Shown here in pieces: positions 44,698-54,669 of a DNA stretch of 64,000 nt. Origin of the DNA: Aplectana chamaeleonis (Eukaryota; Nematoda; Chromadorea; Rhabditida; Cosmocercidae); contig JAPDOI010000150.1 of assembly GCA_029168955.1 (NCBI GenBank), positions 558,001-622,000 of the forward strand. The letters run 5' to 3'. Within the stretch, counting starts at the first letter, position 1. Every line of letters begins with the position of its first letter. The notes under the pieces were generated by a model, which saw nothing but the letters and a program-made list of their open reading frames with translations, searched no databases and was not told the DNA's origin. The position numbers were made by a program, and so were the translations under genes.

Positions 44698-45439
44698 GCG
44701 CTGGAAATCAATTTCCATTTTTCAGGCTCAATTTCATGATTGAGCCCGGTAGACCACACTGGTAAACTTTGGCGAGTCAAAAACGTTGGACGATGAGGTT
44801 AATATCCGCCACCAATTCTCACCAGTCATCTAGCCCTTTTTCCTAGAATGTTGGTGCGACAGTAAGATAACAGGAAAAATTGGTTACGGCACGAACTCCA
44901 CATGCAGAAAAACTCCGAAAATGATTTTGGCGCGAAATTCAAATTCGTATTTACAATGTGTTCCGATTGACTTTTCTTTACAAATGAAGGTTTTTCATGG
45001 GCCCCTTCAACATTTTCTTTCACTAGAGGGGCCAAGCTACGCAAAAACTCATAGAAATGATGGAAAACTCTGATAAAAGAGGCCTGATACTGCGCTATCA
45101 ATCATTGTTTATTAGAGCTCTACGGAAATACTTCGACTGGTAGCCTCACCAATGAGCCGTTCATTTCATTTCTGTCTTGAGTGGTGCGTGCCCCCGTCTA
45201 GAAGAGTGCCTCAGAACCTGTACAATTGGGTCATTTTGAAACTCATTTCTTCATTTTTCGACTTTTAAATTCAAAAAGTATATGCCTTGCATCTATTTGT
45301 AGGAAGCCGCGTTGCAACAATTATCTTGTAGTCTTAGCAGCGGAGCTGTTGTTTCTTCATTTCTACCACAATGTTTTCGAAAACAACTTGACTTCTGGAG
45401 CTCGACGATATTGTAGAAGGAAACCCTTGTAAAAAGTAG

Positions 45440-46985
45440 TGAAATTTCTGAAAAGTTGGGCTCCGCAGAAAAGGTCAAGGATTTGGCATTGCTCCTAAAT
45501 GTTGTGAAATTGTTTTATTGGATTTGGCTCTCAACTTGATTTTTCAAATGTAGTGAAATTGTCGAATTGATTTGGCTGTGATGATACTATATGCAGATAA
45601 CATAATCATTAAATGTAGTGAAATTGTTGCAAACGGATTTGGCAGGAGCTCTATCAATTATCACAGTCAAATCACGCGTCAGAAGGTCCTCTGGCGAGCG
45701 AATGAAGACAAAAAGAAAAAATAATAATCCTCAGTCAACAATGCTGGAACGAAACGTGGCCTTTTGGGCTAGAATTAAGGTTTCCGAATGCTATTCTGCC
45801 CTTTCAGTGTAGCTCCCACTAACAATAAGGTACCAGACCTTCTCTCACTGATGAGATAAAAATCATGAAAACGAAATCTAACGCAATTTACTCGCTACTG
45901 ACTCTATGTCTTCGTGTCCTCAACGCTTTCACGGTTCGCATTGTATAGAAACGTTTTTGCTGCTAGGGTTATTCCTGTTCTCATTCGATTCAATATGCGC
46001 TTCACGGAAAACCCGTTCTGGCGCGTGATTTGACTGTGATAATTGATAGAGCTCCTGCCAAATCCGTTTGCAACAATTTCACTAGATTTAATGATTATGT
46101 TATCTGCATATAGTATCATCACAGCCAAATCAATTCGACAATTTCACTAAATTTGAAAAATCAAGTTGAGAGCCCAATCCAATAAAACAATTTCTGAAAG
46201 TTGGGCTCCGCAGAAAAGGTCAAGGATTTGGCATTGCTCTTAAATGTCGTGAAATTGTTTTATTGGATTGGGCTCTCAACTTGATTTTTAAAATGTAGTG
46301 AAATTGTTGAATTGATTTGGCTGTGATGATACTATATGCAGATAACATAATCATTAAATGTAGTGAAATTGTTGCAAACGAATTTGGCAGGAGCTCTATG
46401 AATTATCACAGTCAAATCACGCGTCAGAAGGTCCTCTGGCGAGCAAATAAAGACAAAAAGAAAACAGCCAACAATGAACGAAACCTGGCCTTATCGACTA
46501 GAAATAAGGTTTTCGAATGTTATTCTGCCTTTTCAGTGTAGCTCCTACTAAGGTACCAGACCTTCCTTCACCGATTAGATAAGGATCATGAAAACGAAAT
46601 CTAACGCAATTTATTAGCTACTGACGCTATGTCTTCGTGTCCTGAACGCTTTCACGGTTCACATTGTATGAGAAGGTTTTTCTGCTAGAGTTATTCTTGT
46701 TCTCATTTGGTTCAATATGCGCTCCAAGAGAAACCCCTTCTGACGCGTGATTTGACTGTGATAATTCATAGAGCTCCTGCCAAATTCGTTTGCAACAATT
46801 TCACTACATTTAATGATTATGTTATCAGCATATAGTATCATCACAGCCAAATCAATTCAACAATTTCACTACATTTGAAAAATCAAGTTGAGAGCCCAAT
46901 CCAATAAAACAATTTCACGACATTTAAGAGCAATGCCAAATCCTTGACCTTTTCTGCGGAGCCCAACTTTCAGAAATTTCACAAC
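45440..46985. repeat. Two palindromic elements Y1 and Y2 back to back
   Basis: Y1 (about 45440-46190) and Y2 (46190-46985) each have arms of about 280 bp beginning AAAGTTGGGCTCCGCAG. They share the junction at 46190, where Y1's right arm stops short and Y2's left arm begins. They sit at the symmetry centre between X copies 2 and 3. Confidence 0.75.
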
Positions 46986-47724
46986 TTTTTACAAGGGTTT
47001 CCCTTCTACAATATCGTCAAGCTCTAAAAGGCAAGTTGTTTTTTTCTTCAAAACATAGTGGTAGAAATAAAGAAACACCCGCTCCGCTGCTAAGACTGCG
47101 AGATAATTGTTGCAACGCGGCTTCCTACAAATAGATGCAAGGCATATACTTTTTGAATTTAAAAGTCGAAAAATGAAGAAATGAGTTTCAAAATGACCCA
47201 ATTGTACAGGTTCTAGGCACTCTTCTGGACGGGGCACGCACCATTCAAGACAGAAATGAAATGAACGGCCCATTGGTGAGGCTACCAGTCGAAGTATTTC
47301 CGTAGAGCTCTAATAAAAACAATGATTGATAGCGCAGTATCAGGCCTCTTTTTATCAGAGTTTTTCATCATTTCTATGAGTTTTTGCGTAGCTTGGCCCC
47401 TCTAGTGAAAGAAAATGTTGAAGGGGCCCATGAAAGCCTTCATTTGTAAAGAAAAGTCAATCGGAACACATTGTAAATACGAATTTGAATTTTGCGCCAA
47501 AATCATTTTCGGAGTTTTTCTGCATGTGGAGTTCGTGCCGTAACTAATTTTTCCTGTTATCTTACTGTCGCACCAACATTCTAGGAAAAGGGCTAGATGA
47601 GGTGAGAATTGGTGGCGGATATTAACCTCATCGTCCAACGTTTTGACGCGCCAAAGTTTACCAGTGTGGTCTACCGGGCTCAATCATGAAATTGAGCCTG
47701 AAAATGGAAATTGATCGCCAGCGC

Positions 47725-48038
47725 GAACGATAGTTAAGTGCGCCAGAAGAGGACTACCGTAATCTTAGGAATGATGTTATTCGGCTCTCGTAAACAAATT
47801 TGATGATACCCAATTGATCAATGATAAAGTATAAAAGAAGTGAAGAGCGGTGTGTCTTGATTCACACACCGTCCTTCTCTAGGGGTCAGCAGTTGAGGAT
47901 CTGCCTGGACTAAAAAGCAGGAAAACATCACCACCTGTAGGGAAGATGAAGCGAATTCGGAGTCAGAACTTAGAAAATTTTAGAGCCAACTCGAGTGAGA
48001 TTACGGTAGCCCTGTTCTGGCGGACTTAACTATCGTTC
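47725..48038. mobile_element. CGCCAGAA inverted-repeat element (copy 4)
   Basis: GAACGATAGTTAAGTGCGCC at the left, CTGGCGGACTTAACTATCGTTC at the right; same position within X copy 3. Confidence 0.7.
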
Positions 48039-48084
48039 TTGTAGATTCGGAGGCCTGGCTTGCATACGGTGTCCTGAACATTGA

Positions 48085-49770
48085 ACTGAGGTCCTGCACA
48101 CCCCTACTGAGATCCAGCACACATTCCATGAAGTCCTGCTCATCCTTACAGGGGGTCTTGCACACGTTTCATGATGTCCTGCACACCCTACTGATGTATT
48201 GCACACATTCCACGAAGTTCTGATCATCCTTACAGGGTCTTGCACACGTTTCATGATGTCCTGCACACTCCTACTAAGGTCCTGCACATTCCATGATGTC
48301 CTGCACACCCCTATTGGGGTCCTGCACACGCTTCATGATGTCCTGCACACATTCCACGAAGTTCTGATCATCCTTACAGGGTCTTGCACACGTTTCATGA
48401 TGTCCTGCACACTCCTACTAAGGTCCTGCACACATTCCATGATGTCCTGCACACCCCTATTGGGGTCCTGCACACGTTCTATGATGTCCTGTGTAATTTT
48501 ACTAAGGTCCTACACACATTCCATGACGTCCTGCTCATCCCTACTGGGGTCCTGCACACGCTTCATGATGTCCTGCACACTCCTACTGATGTCCTGCACA
48601 CATTCCATGAAGTCCTGCTCATCTCTTACAGGGTCTTGCACACGTTTCATGATGTCCTGCACACTCTACTAAGGTCCTGCACACGCTTCATGATGTCCTG
48701 CACACACTCTAAGGTCCTGCACACATTCCATGATGTCCTGCACACCCCTATTGGGGTCCTGCACACGTTCTATGATGTCCTGTAATTTTACTAAGGTCCC
48801 TACACATTCCATGACGTCCTGCTCATCCCTACTGGGGTCCTGCACACGCTTCATGATGTCCTGCACACTCCTACTGATGTCCTGCACACATTCCATGAAG
48901 TCCTGCTCATCCTTACAGGGGTCTTGCACATGTTTCATGATGTCCTGCACACTCCAGTAAACTCCAAATACCGTGCGGTACCGATTGCCACACGGGCATG
49001 AAATGATGATATCAGTTGCATTTCTATATCAGACCGACCGACTCAGACTCGCAAATGAAAGTTGAGAAGTATTTTATGGCTTTGTGGCAATCGGTACCGC
49101 ACGGTATTTTTCGTCTAGTGCACACTCCTACTAAGGTTGTGCACACATTCTACGACGTCCTGCACACCCCTACTGGGGTCCTGCACAGGTCCCATGATGT
49201 CCTGCACACTCCTACTGATGTTCTGCACACATTCTACGATGTCCTGCACACCCCTACTGGGGTCCTACACAGGTTCCATGATGTCCTGCACACTCCTACT
49301 GGGGTCCTGCACAGGTCCCATGATGTCCTGCACACTCCTACTAAGGTCCTGCACACTCCTACTGAGGTCCTGCACACATTCTACGACGTCCTGCACACTC
49401 CCACTGAGGTCCTGCACACATTCTACGACGTCCTGCACACCCTTACTGGGGTCCTGCACAGGTCCCAAAATGTCCTGCACACTCCTACTGAGGTCCTGCA
49501 CACCCCTACTGGGGTCCTGCACAGGTCCCATGATGTCCTGCACACTCCTACTAAGGTCCTGCACACTCCTACTGAGGTCCTGCACACACTCTACGACGTC
49601 CTGCACACCCCTACTGGGGTCCTGCACAGGTCCCATGATGTCCTGCACACTCCTACTAAGGTCCTGCACACTCCTACTGAGGTCCTGCACACATTCTACG
49701 GCGTCCTGCACACCCCTACTGAGGGGTTGCTGTAGTTCCACGACGTCCTGCATACTCCTACTGCGGTCTC
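48085..49770. repeat. 21/42-bp satellite array (X copy 3)
   Basis: Sense GTCCTGCACAC on plus, interrupted by element V2 (48956-49120). Confidence 0.9.
48956..49120. mobile_element. MITE V2 (ATACCGTGCGGTAC ends) in the satellite
   Basis: AGTAAACTCCAAATACCGTG ... CGGTATTTTTCGTCTAGTG, with CCGTGCGGTACCGATTGCC arms. CACACTCC on both sides (48948-48955, 49121-49128) fits an 8-bp duplication as at V1, although CACACTCC is also part of the satellite unit. Confidence 0.75.
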
Positions 49771-50149
49771 GCATAGTCAACCGACACTTCAGCACACCCT
49801 GCGACGACTTCCTTATCTTTGGTGCGCATGGTACAATAAGCGCCACGCTCAAAAACAACCCTTCCGCATAGCGTCCTGTTCCAAGCCGGACGTTTAGAGT
49901 ACACCACCCTAGAGAGCAAGGTATTTATATGGAGTCTCTAAGAAAACAATGACTGATAACGAAAAACCCGTCATTTTTATAAACTAATCTTGAGAGGCCG
50001 GTTTCCGAGTTTCAAACGCCCGTTAGGGCCCAGAAGTCATTATGGTGAGTTCTGACAATTATTTTCGTCATTCCCGTGGCCGATTACCTCTAGTCACAAA
50101 TTTTCGAGCGATTTGGTCCACGCCTTCCAAAAAATGGTTTTCGACGGAC

Positions 50150-50225
50150 GGAGGTGGAGGCGGAGGCGGAGGCGGAGGCGGAGGCGGAGGCGGAGGCGGA
50201 GGCGGAGGCGGAGGCGGAGGCGGTG
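50150..50225. repeat. (GGCGGA)n tract of X copy 3
   Basis: Hexanucleotide tract, reverse of 30592-30705. Confidence 0.9.
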
Positions 50226-50418
50226 GTGGAGAACGTTTTTGCGTACTTTGAGAGGTCATAACTTTAGAAAGCGGGGACCAGTTGGGATGAAAAAGTTGCA
50301 CACATGTGTAATTTCTTGCAGCGCGTCGAATAGTGTACAGCTCATACCTCTGTTGACGGTATGAATAGGTGATCTCATTGTAGGGCATCCGCGCGGGAAG
50401 AGATCAAAGCCAAATCCT

Positions 50419-50439
50419 GGTGAGCGCTTCGCGCTCACC
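50419..50439. repeat. Terminal hairpin of X copy 3
   Basis: GGTGAGCGC-TTC-GCGCTCACC, followed by ACAATT, after which X copies diverge; this marks the element end. Confidence 0.85.
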
Positions 50440-50505
50440 ACAATTTCACAACATTTAGGAGCAATGCCAAATCCTTGACCTTTTCTGCGGAGCCCAACTT
50501 TCAGA

Positions 50506-50966
50506 AATCGTTTTTCTGTTTTTCCGCCTATCTTGAAAACGGCCCCATGCTGGTTCCAATGGTGTCTCTGAAATCATACAAGACCTGTGAACGCAGGTAT
50601 GGCCCACCAAGGTTGAGCTATTGAAACATGGTGGACGAGTTGTCCGAGGCTTGTAACTTCCGTCTTTCGCAGCCGATCTATGCGAGCTGACCTGAGTAAA
50701 GAGAGAAGCTGAGAATGAAGGGAAGAACGGGGCTAATGATTGAAAATCATCGCTCATCTCACGATCTCGAGCATTCATTTGTTCACGTCGGTGGGCGTGT
50801 GATGCGCTTTTGGGGTTTTCAATGCGCTCAAAGTTGCAACTCGTGCTCTTTTGGGGCTCTTCTTGGCTCGTTTTCATGCGTTCTTTCGACGTTAACTTTA
50901 CAGAATGTCCCTCCACTACACAATCCCAGTGGAATTTCGAAAACTTTTTTCAACGTGAACACTGCC
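50506..50966 (+). mobile_element. Subfamily B element (copy 4, left end lost)
   Basis: Interior matches 1400-1838; right end CAACGTGAACACTGCC is intact, while the left end is replaced by the end of the Y arm. Confidence 0.65.
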
Positions 50967-51552
50967 TTTAACCTCCTTTCAGCCCTCGCGCCGCTATCAT
51001 CAAACGCGCCGATGCTTCAAACACTGCCTAACCCCAACCTAGCCCGCAGCGTACGTGCATACCGCCCACGGTCACAAAACGTGTGTCAACGTTGAGTCTG
51101 CCAAAAAAGGTAGCCTTTGCCGCTCATGAATTCCAGCCCTGTTCGAGCTGAACCGCCGAGGCCGGCTAAAACCGGCCAAAACAGCCGGATTCTCTAACTT
51201 CAGCGAGCAGTGTGTTACACTTATACCCAAAGGGACGTCAGCAGCCAGCTCAGATGACAGGGTTTTCACTTTCACTCTGCATGTTGTAGACACTCATCGA
51301 CAAGGCCGACGATGGCGGATCAGCCAACTATGGCGGCGGCCATATGCAGTCGACACGTACTAAAACGACACTCGGATATCCGTGCCGAATATATTGCGGG
51401 AACTTCGTTCTGATACAGCTCATAGCTGCGGTTCCAGCAATACCTTCGAAAATGTTTTTATCGTACATAGGCCTTTTTTCGGAGAAAAAAATGTAGTTGG
51501 ATCCAATGGAAATAGGGAATTGTTCCCGCTAACATATTTGTAATCTTTCCAG
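50967..51552. other. 3' end of the large intron
   Basis: No exon supported. The last bases form the acceptor TTGTAATCTTTCCAG. Confidence 0.5.
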
Positions 51553-51680
51553 CGCCTACTTATCCCGATGAAATGATCGAGGAAATGGTTGACCCGACAA
51601 TCAGAAGGCTGGACGCAAACAAGGACGGCTTCATTGACTATGCTGAATATCTCAAAGGAACGGAGAACTATTCACAATAA
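51553..51680 (+). CDS. mcfd2: MCFD2-type EF-hand protein, last exon (second EF hand)
   Basis: The exon follows a TAATCTTTCCAG acceptor and encodes 41 complete residues ending with TAA: PTYPDEMIEEMVDPTIRRL then DANKDGFIDYAEYLKG. DANKDGFIDYAE is a canonical EF-hand loop (D1, N3, D5, G6, I8, D9, E12), almost the same as the second loop of vertebrate MCFD2. The first two bases CG combine with the G left by the exon ending at 18401. AATAAA follows 22 bp after the stop. The C-terminal extension after the EF hand is short, as in MCFD2. Confidence 0.85.
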
Positions 51681-51701
51681 TCCCCACCTTTCATTGTGTA
51701 T

Positions 51702-51707
51702 AATAAA
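51702..51707 (+). terminator. Polyadenylation signal AATAAA
   Basis: Canonical hexamer 22 bp after the stop of the EF-hand exon; supports 51553-51680 as the 3' terminal exon. Confidence 0.7.
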
Positions 51708-51958
51708 CGATTCACGTATCTTCGTTGTTGTATTATGATTGAAAATTTGGGTGAACGAATAGTTTTTACCTCTCTATCCACAAGTCAACGCAGAAGTGTT
51801 TTGGAATGAGAAGCGAAATCGATTTATCACACGCAAGGGCGACTGACTGGCTAGAACTCTACACATCGAACCCGCTTTTAGATTGAAAGATAGGCCAGAA
51901 TTCCCGGCAAATTGCGACAGTTCCTGAAAATCCATTTCTCCCCGTTTGTCCACGCTTT

Positions 51959-51996
<38 letters not shown>

Positions 51997-53090
51997 GAAA
52001 TCATCGATCGACCAATCTCGCATAATCGCTGAGCAGCTAGGACACATCATGGAGGTTTCTAGGCCAAGGCCGTTCCCTAGCCGCTGAAAAAGTGGGCGTA
52101 GCGGGCGGAACCACTGCAGCACGCCATGCTGCCTTGCCAGTTTGCGTTTGAAACCTCAGTTCACGGGACATTAGCTGCTTCCAGCCTTTCTATCCACGCA
52201 AAATCTCGCGACTTATGCTGCTCCCACCGAGACGCGCACCATCACTGAAATTTCGCCGTGAGCGCACCATCACAGAATTTTTTCGGCCTGACATGCCCCG
52301 GGGACATGCCACTGTGGTAATCCACTTTGGGGTCCCCAGAGGGAGGGGGTCACCCCACTGCCACGGTCCGCAGCGGGTTCACCCCACCGTGGACCGTGGG
52401 GAGGTGACCCCACAGTTGGGTACCACCCCCCGAGCCGTGGGTATCCCCCTCCTCTCGTCGACAAAAATTATCCTCCGGTATCCGGTGGATCTTCTGGTGA
52501 GTGACTCGAGGCCACCTTCCAGGTCCGACTCCGAAGAGCCGACTGAAACACACTGTGAGATGAGAAGCATTCTACACCAGCAACATTGTTAATACTTTTG
52601 TCTAAACATGTCAGGATTAGACCAGTTAGGAAGAGGGGTGGGCGGAGCCATTCAATGGCGAGCGGCCGCTGGCTCTAGGACATTTTGCTTCCGTAGGGTG
52701 CCGGAGCTCCGCAACATATGCTGCACTTCCAGCATCATGGGACGATATCCTGCGACGATGGGGTTTGTAACGATGAGTCCATCAGTCAATCACAAACTGG
52801 TGGGCGGTCGTCAGCAGATATCTCCATGATGGTGCTCAGAAAATGAGAGGCCGTTTCAGTGCCCTAGCTGCTCAGCGAATTTCTGGGAACATTCGAGGAC
52901 TTTCAATCTGGCAGTTGAATGTTGACCACTGATGGGACCTCTACTGCAGCTCGCAGTGAGCGCTGTTCTCTCGCTCGCAAGTTTATAAGAAGAAGCAGAC
53001 CATGGTGGTGGATGCGGATTCATCCGCCATTCGCCCGCGATCAACCTCCCGTCCGATCGCGGGCGTTAACAAATGGAGGACTTCTCCCAG
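51708..53090. other. Intergenic; GC-rich palindromic patch and a (TC)n tract
   Basis: (TC)n microsatellite at 51960-51992. 52290-52480 is GC-rich with nested inverted repeats (CCACGGTCCGC / GTGGACCGTGG, GGGGTCACCCC / GGTGACCCC). No exon supported. Confidence 0.5.
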
Positions 53091-53179
53091 TCTTACTGAT
53101 TGTTTACTTGAGCTGTCTTCTATCTCAAACGGTTGAGGGCACTCAACTCAAGAGGTGCGGGAGTGTAACTATAAGGTTT
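52987..53179 (+). CDS. Possible secreted-peptide exon (weak)
   Basis: A frame with an ATG near 53010 encodes LLPVLLIVYLSCLLSQTVEG, a plausible hydrophobic signal core with a cleavage-like end, then TQLKRCGSVTI up to ATAAG|GTTTTTG, a possible donor. A short Cys-containing peptide such as an insulin-like B-chain start is conceivable but unproven. Both other frames are also partly open. Confidence 0.25.
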
Positions 53180-53619
53180 TTGTGGGAGAAGTCCCAACTT
53201 CTCCCACTTGAATGTCAGTGTTTGATTCCTGCGTGCATGAAACCTGCACTTTTACGCTCTTATTATGTACGATGTCGAGTAAGTACAATGTAATGCGTTT
53301 TTGATTATTGCGTGCAATTTCGTCATATTTGAAACACGTCTACATGAATGTAAATTAGTTGCACTGGTTCATCAAGTAGCTGCAGCTTCCTTCGGAACAC
53401 TTCTTGTCTTCTGATTTGGTACTGCTGTCGCAGTCGTTGCAGATCTGACCCATTCAGGAGAGTATCTGCAATCGTACAAAAACATTCCGTTGATGCCTTT
53501 CGTCAATGATGCAATAGGTGTTCAGGCTGATTGATATATGAGATATCTGCAGTGATCCCGTTCGGGGCTGTCGGATGTGTAGCTATTCAATTTTACGGGC
53601 TGTTGACTCTGAAAGGAAT

Positions 53620-53835
53620 TTCCTGGATTCTAGCGAGAAACCTTCCGTCTCGGTGCCGGATCGGAATAGAAGCGACAGATTTCCGGCACATCCGCGGTAG
53701 AATCAAGGCATTGCCTCAACCAGGCAGAAATTTGGCATTGCAGGGATTTTGCCGGAAATCCACCGTGATTGAATTTTTGCCACTGCATGCCAAGAATCGA
53801 ACCGTCAACCCACTAAGCCATCTCCGCTGCGGAAC
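53620..53835 (-). ncRNA. tRNA-derived SINE-like sequence
   Basis: On the minus strand, TGGCTTAGTGGG (53809-53820) fits the pol III A box, and GGTTCGATTCT (53793-53803) fits the B box. They are only about 5 bp apart, too close for a functional tRNA; the anticodon arm is missing. Downstream sequence has short inverted repeats (TTTCCGGC). A tRNA-related SINE or tRNA relic is the best guess. Confidence 0.35.
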
Positions 53836-54653
53836 TATGGCGCTCTCATTGCAGTGATTGGTGTGCTATTGCGGCGCGTCGTTTTCACGGCTCGCGATTG
53901 CTTAGCGTCAAACTCTCGGTAAAAATTAGGGTCGCGGTAAATTCCTCTGTAAATTTCAAGCAGTTCTTCCCAGAGGTATCCAGATTCTTCCTTACAAGGG
54001 AAGTATAGAGCGTAGGTCGGATCTGCGAAAACGACCAGTATAGTTAGTATCTCTTCTGGCTCAATAGTAAAAATGCGCAGTATCCCGCCCCGAGCTGCGG
54101 GTTCGAACAAGTTATGAGCATGTTTAAGCCTCGCAAAAGGCAAGGGTACTCTACCCATCAGGCATTTTTTTGAGTTTCAAAAATTCTCTCGGATTTGGCT
54201 CAAAAGTTGTATGTAGGTGTAATCTAGGGTGACGAACACGAATCTGGAGCCCATTTGTCGAAATTTAGAGGTTTACTGTTCTAGGGGCAAGAGCCACCTT
54301 AGAATTTTCGAAAATCGACAAACGGACGTCAAATTTATATTCTCAACCGGATAACCCCCGTTTACAAATTTTGAGTAAAATCTGAGATTTTGACCAAACT
54401 ACCGTATACCCACCGTAATCTGCAAAAAATCTATAAACGGACTTCAGATTCGTGTTGAGCACACCAAATAACTCTCAGCAAATGATTCTGAGACATATCT
54501 ATCGTAGAAAACCGGAAATCTCGAAAGTGGGGGTTTCCCTCGGAATTTCCCCGGTTGGGAAGCTTCGAACGAAATTAGCCGAAAACTTTGAAAATCGACT
54601 AATAAACCAGAGAATCGTGATCAGCGCCCCAAAAACCCACCTGGGAGAATTTT

Positions 54654-54669
54654 AAGTCAACTCTGGAAC
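54654..54669. repeat. Target-site duplication of the RTE LINE (left)
   Basis: AAGTCAACTCTGGAAC; the partner AAGTCAAATCTGGAAC is at 57408-57423 (one mismatch in 16). The uninterrupted relative at 61142 has AAGTCAAATCTAAAGA here. Confidence 0.8.

Larger units (their letters stand above)
34613..45512 (+). mobile_element. Composite repeat X, copy 2 (expanded array, interrupted by Z)
   Basis: Same order as copy 1, in tandem with it: hairpin (34618-34638), block to 34833, element Z (34834-37999) inserted at CCACCAC, remainder of the CCTCCG tract, GGAAACCGGCCTCTCAAG block, a 5.9-kb satellite array, CGCCAGAA element (44395-44697), and the tail. It is followed by palindromes Y1/Y2 and then an inverted X copy. 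Confidence 0.75.
46986..50444 (-). mobile_element. Composite repeat X, copy 3 (inverted)
   Basis: Mirror order of copies 1 and 2: tail block (46986-47700), CGCCAGAA element (47725-48038), 21-bp array (48085-49770), CACCCTAGAGAGCAA block, GGCGGA tract (50150-50225), and terminal hairpin at 50419-50439. With copy 2 it forms a giant inverted repeat around 46190. Confidence 0.75.
18402..51552 (+). other. 33,151-bp intron of the MCFD2-type gene
   Basis: It runs from the donor after the first EF-hand exon to the TAATCTTTCCAG acceptor before the second. Codon phase is compatible (G|CG), and no other exon of this gene was seen between. The intron is filled with repeat X copies, 21-bp arrays, elements T2/T3, Z and V2, a LINE and short elements. 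Inference from two exons; transcript data would settle it. Confidence 0.65.
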
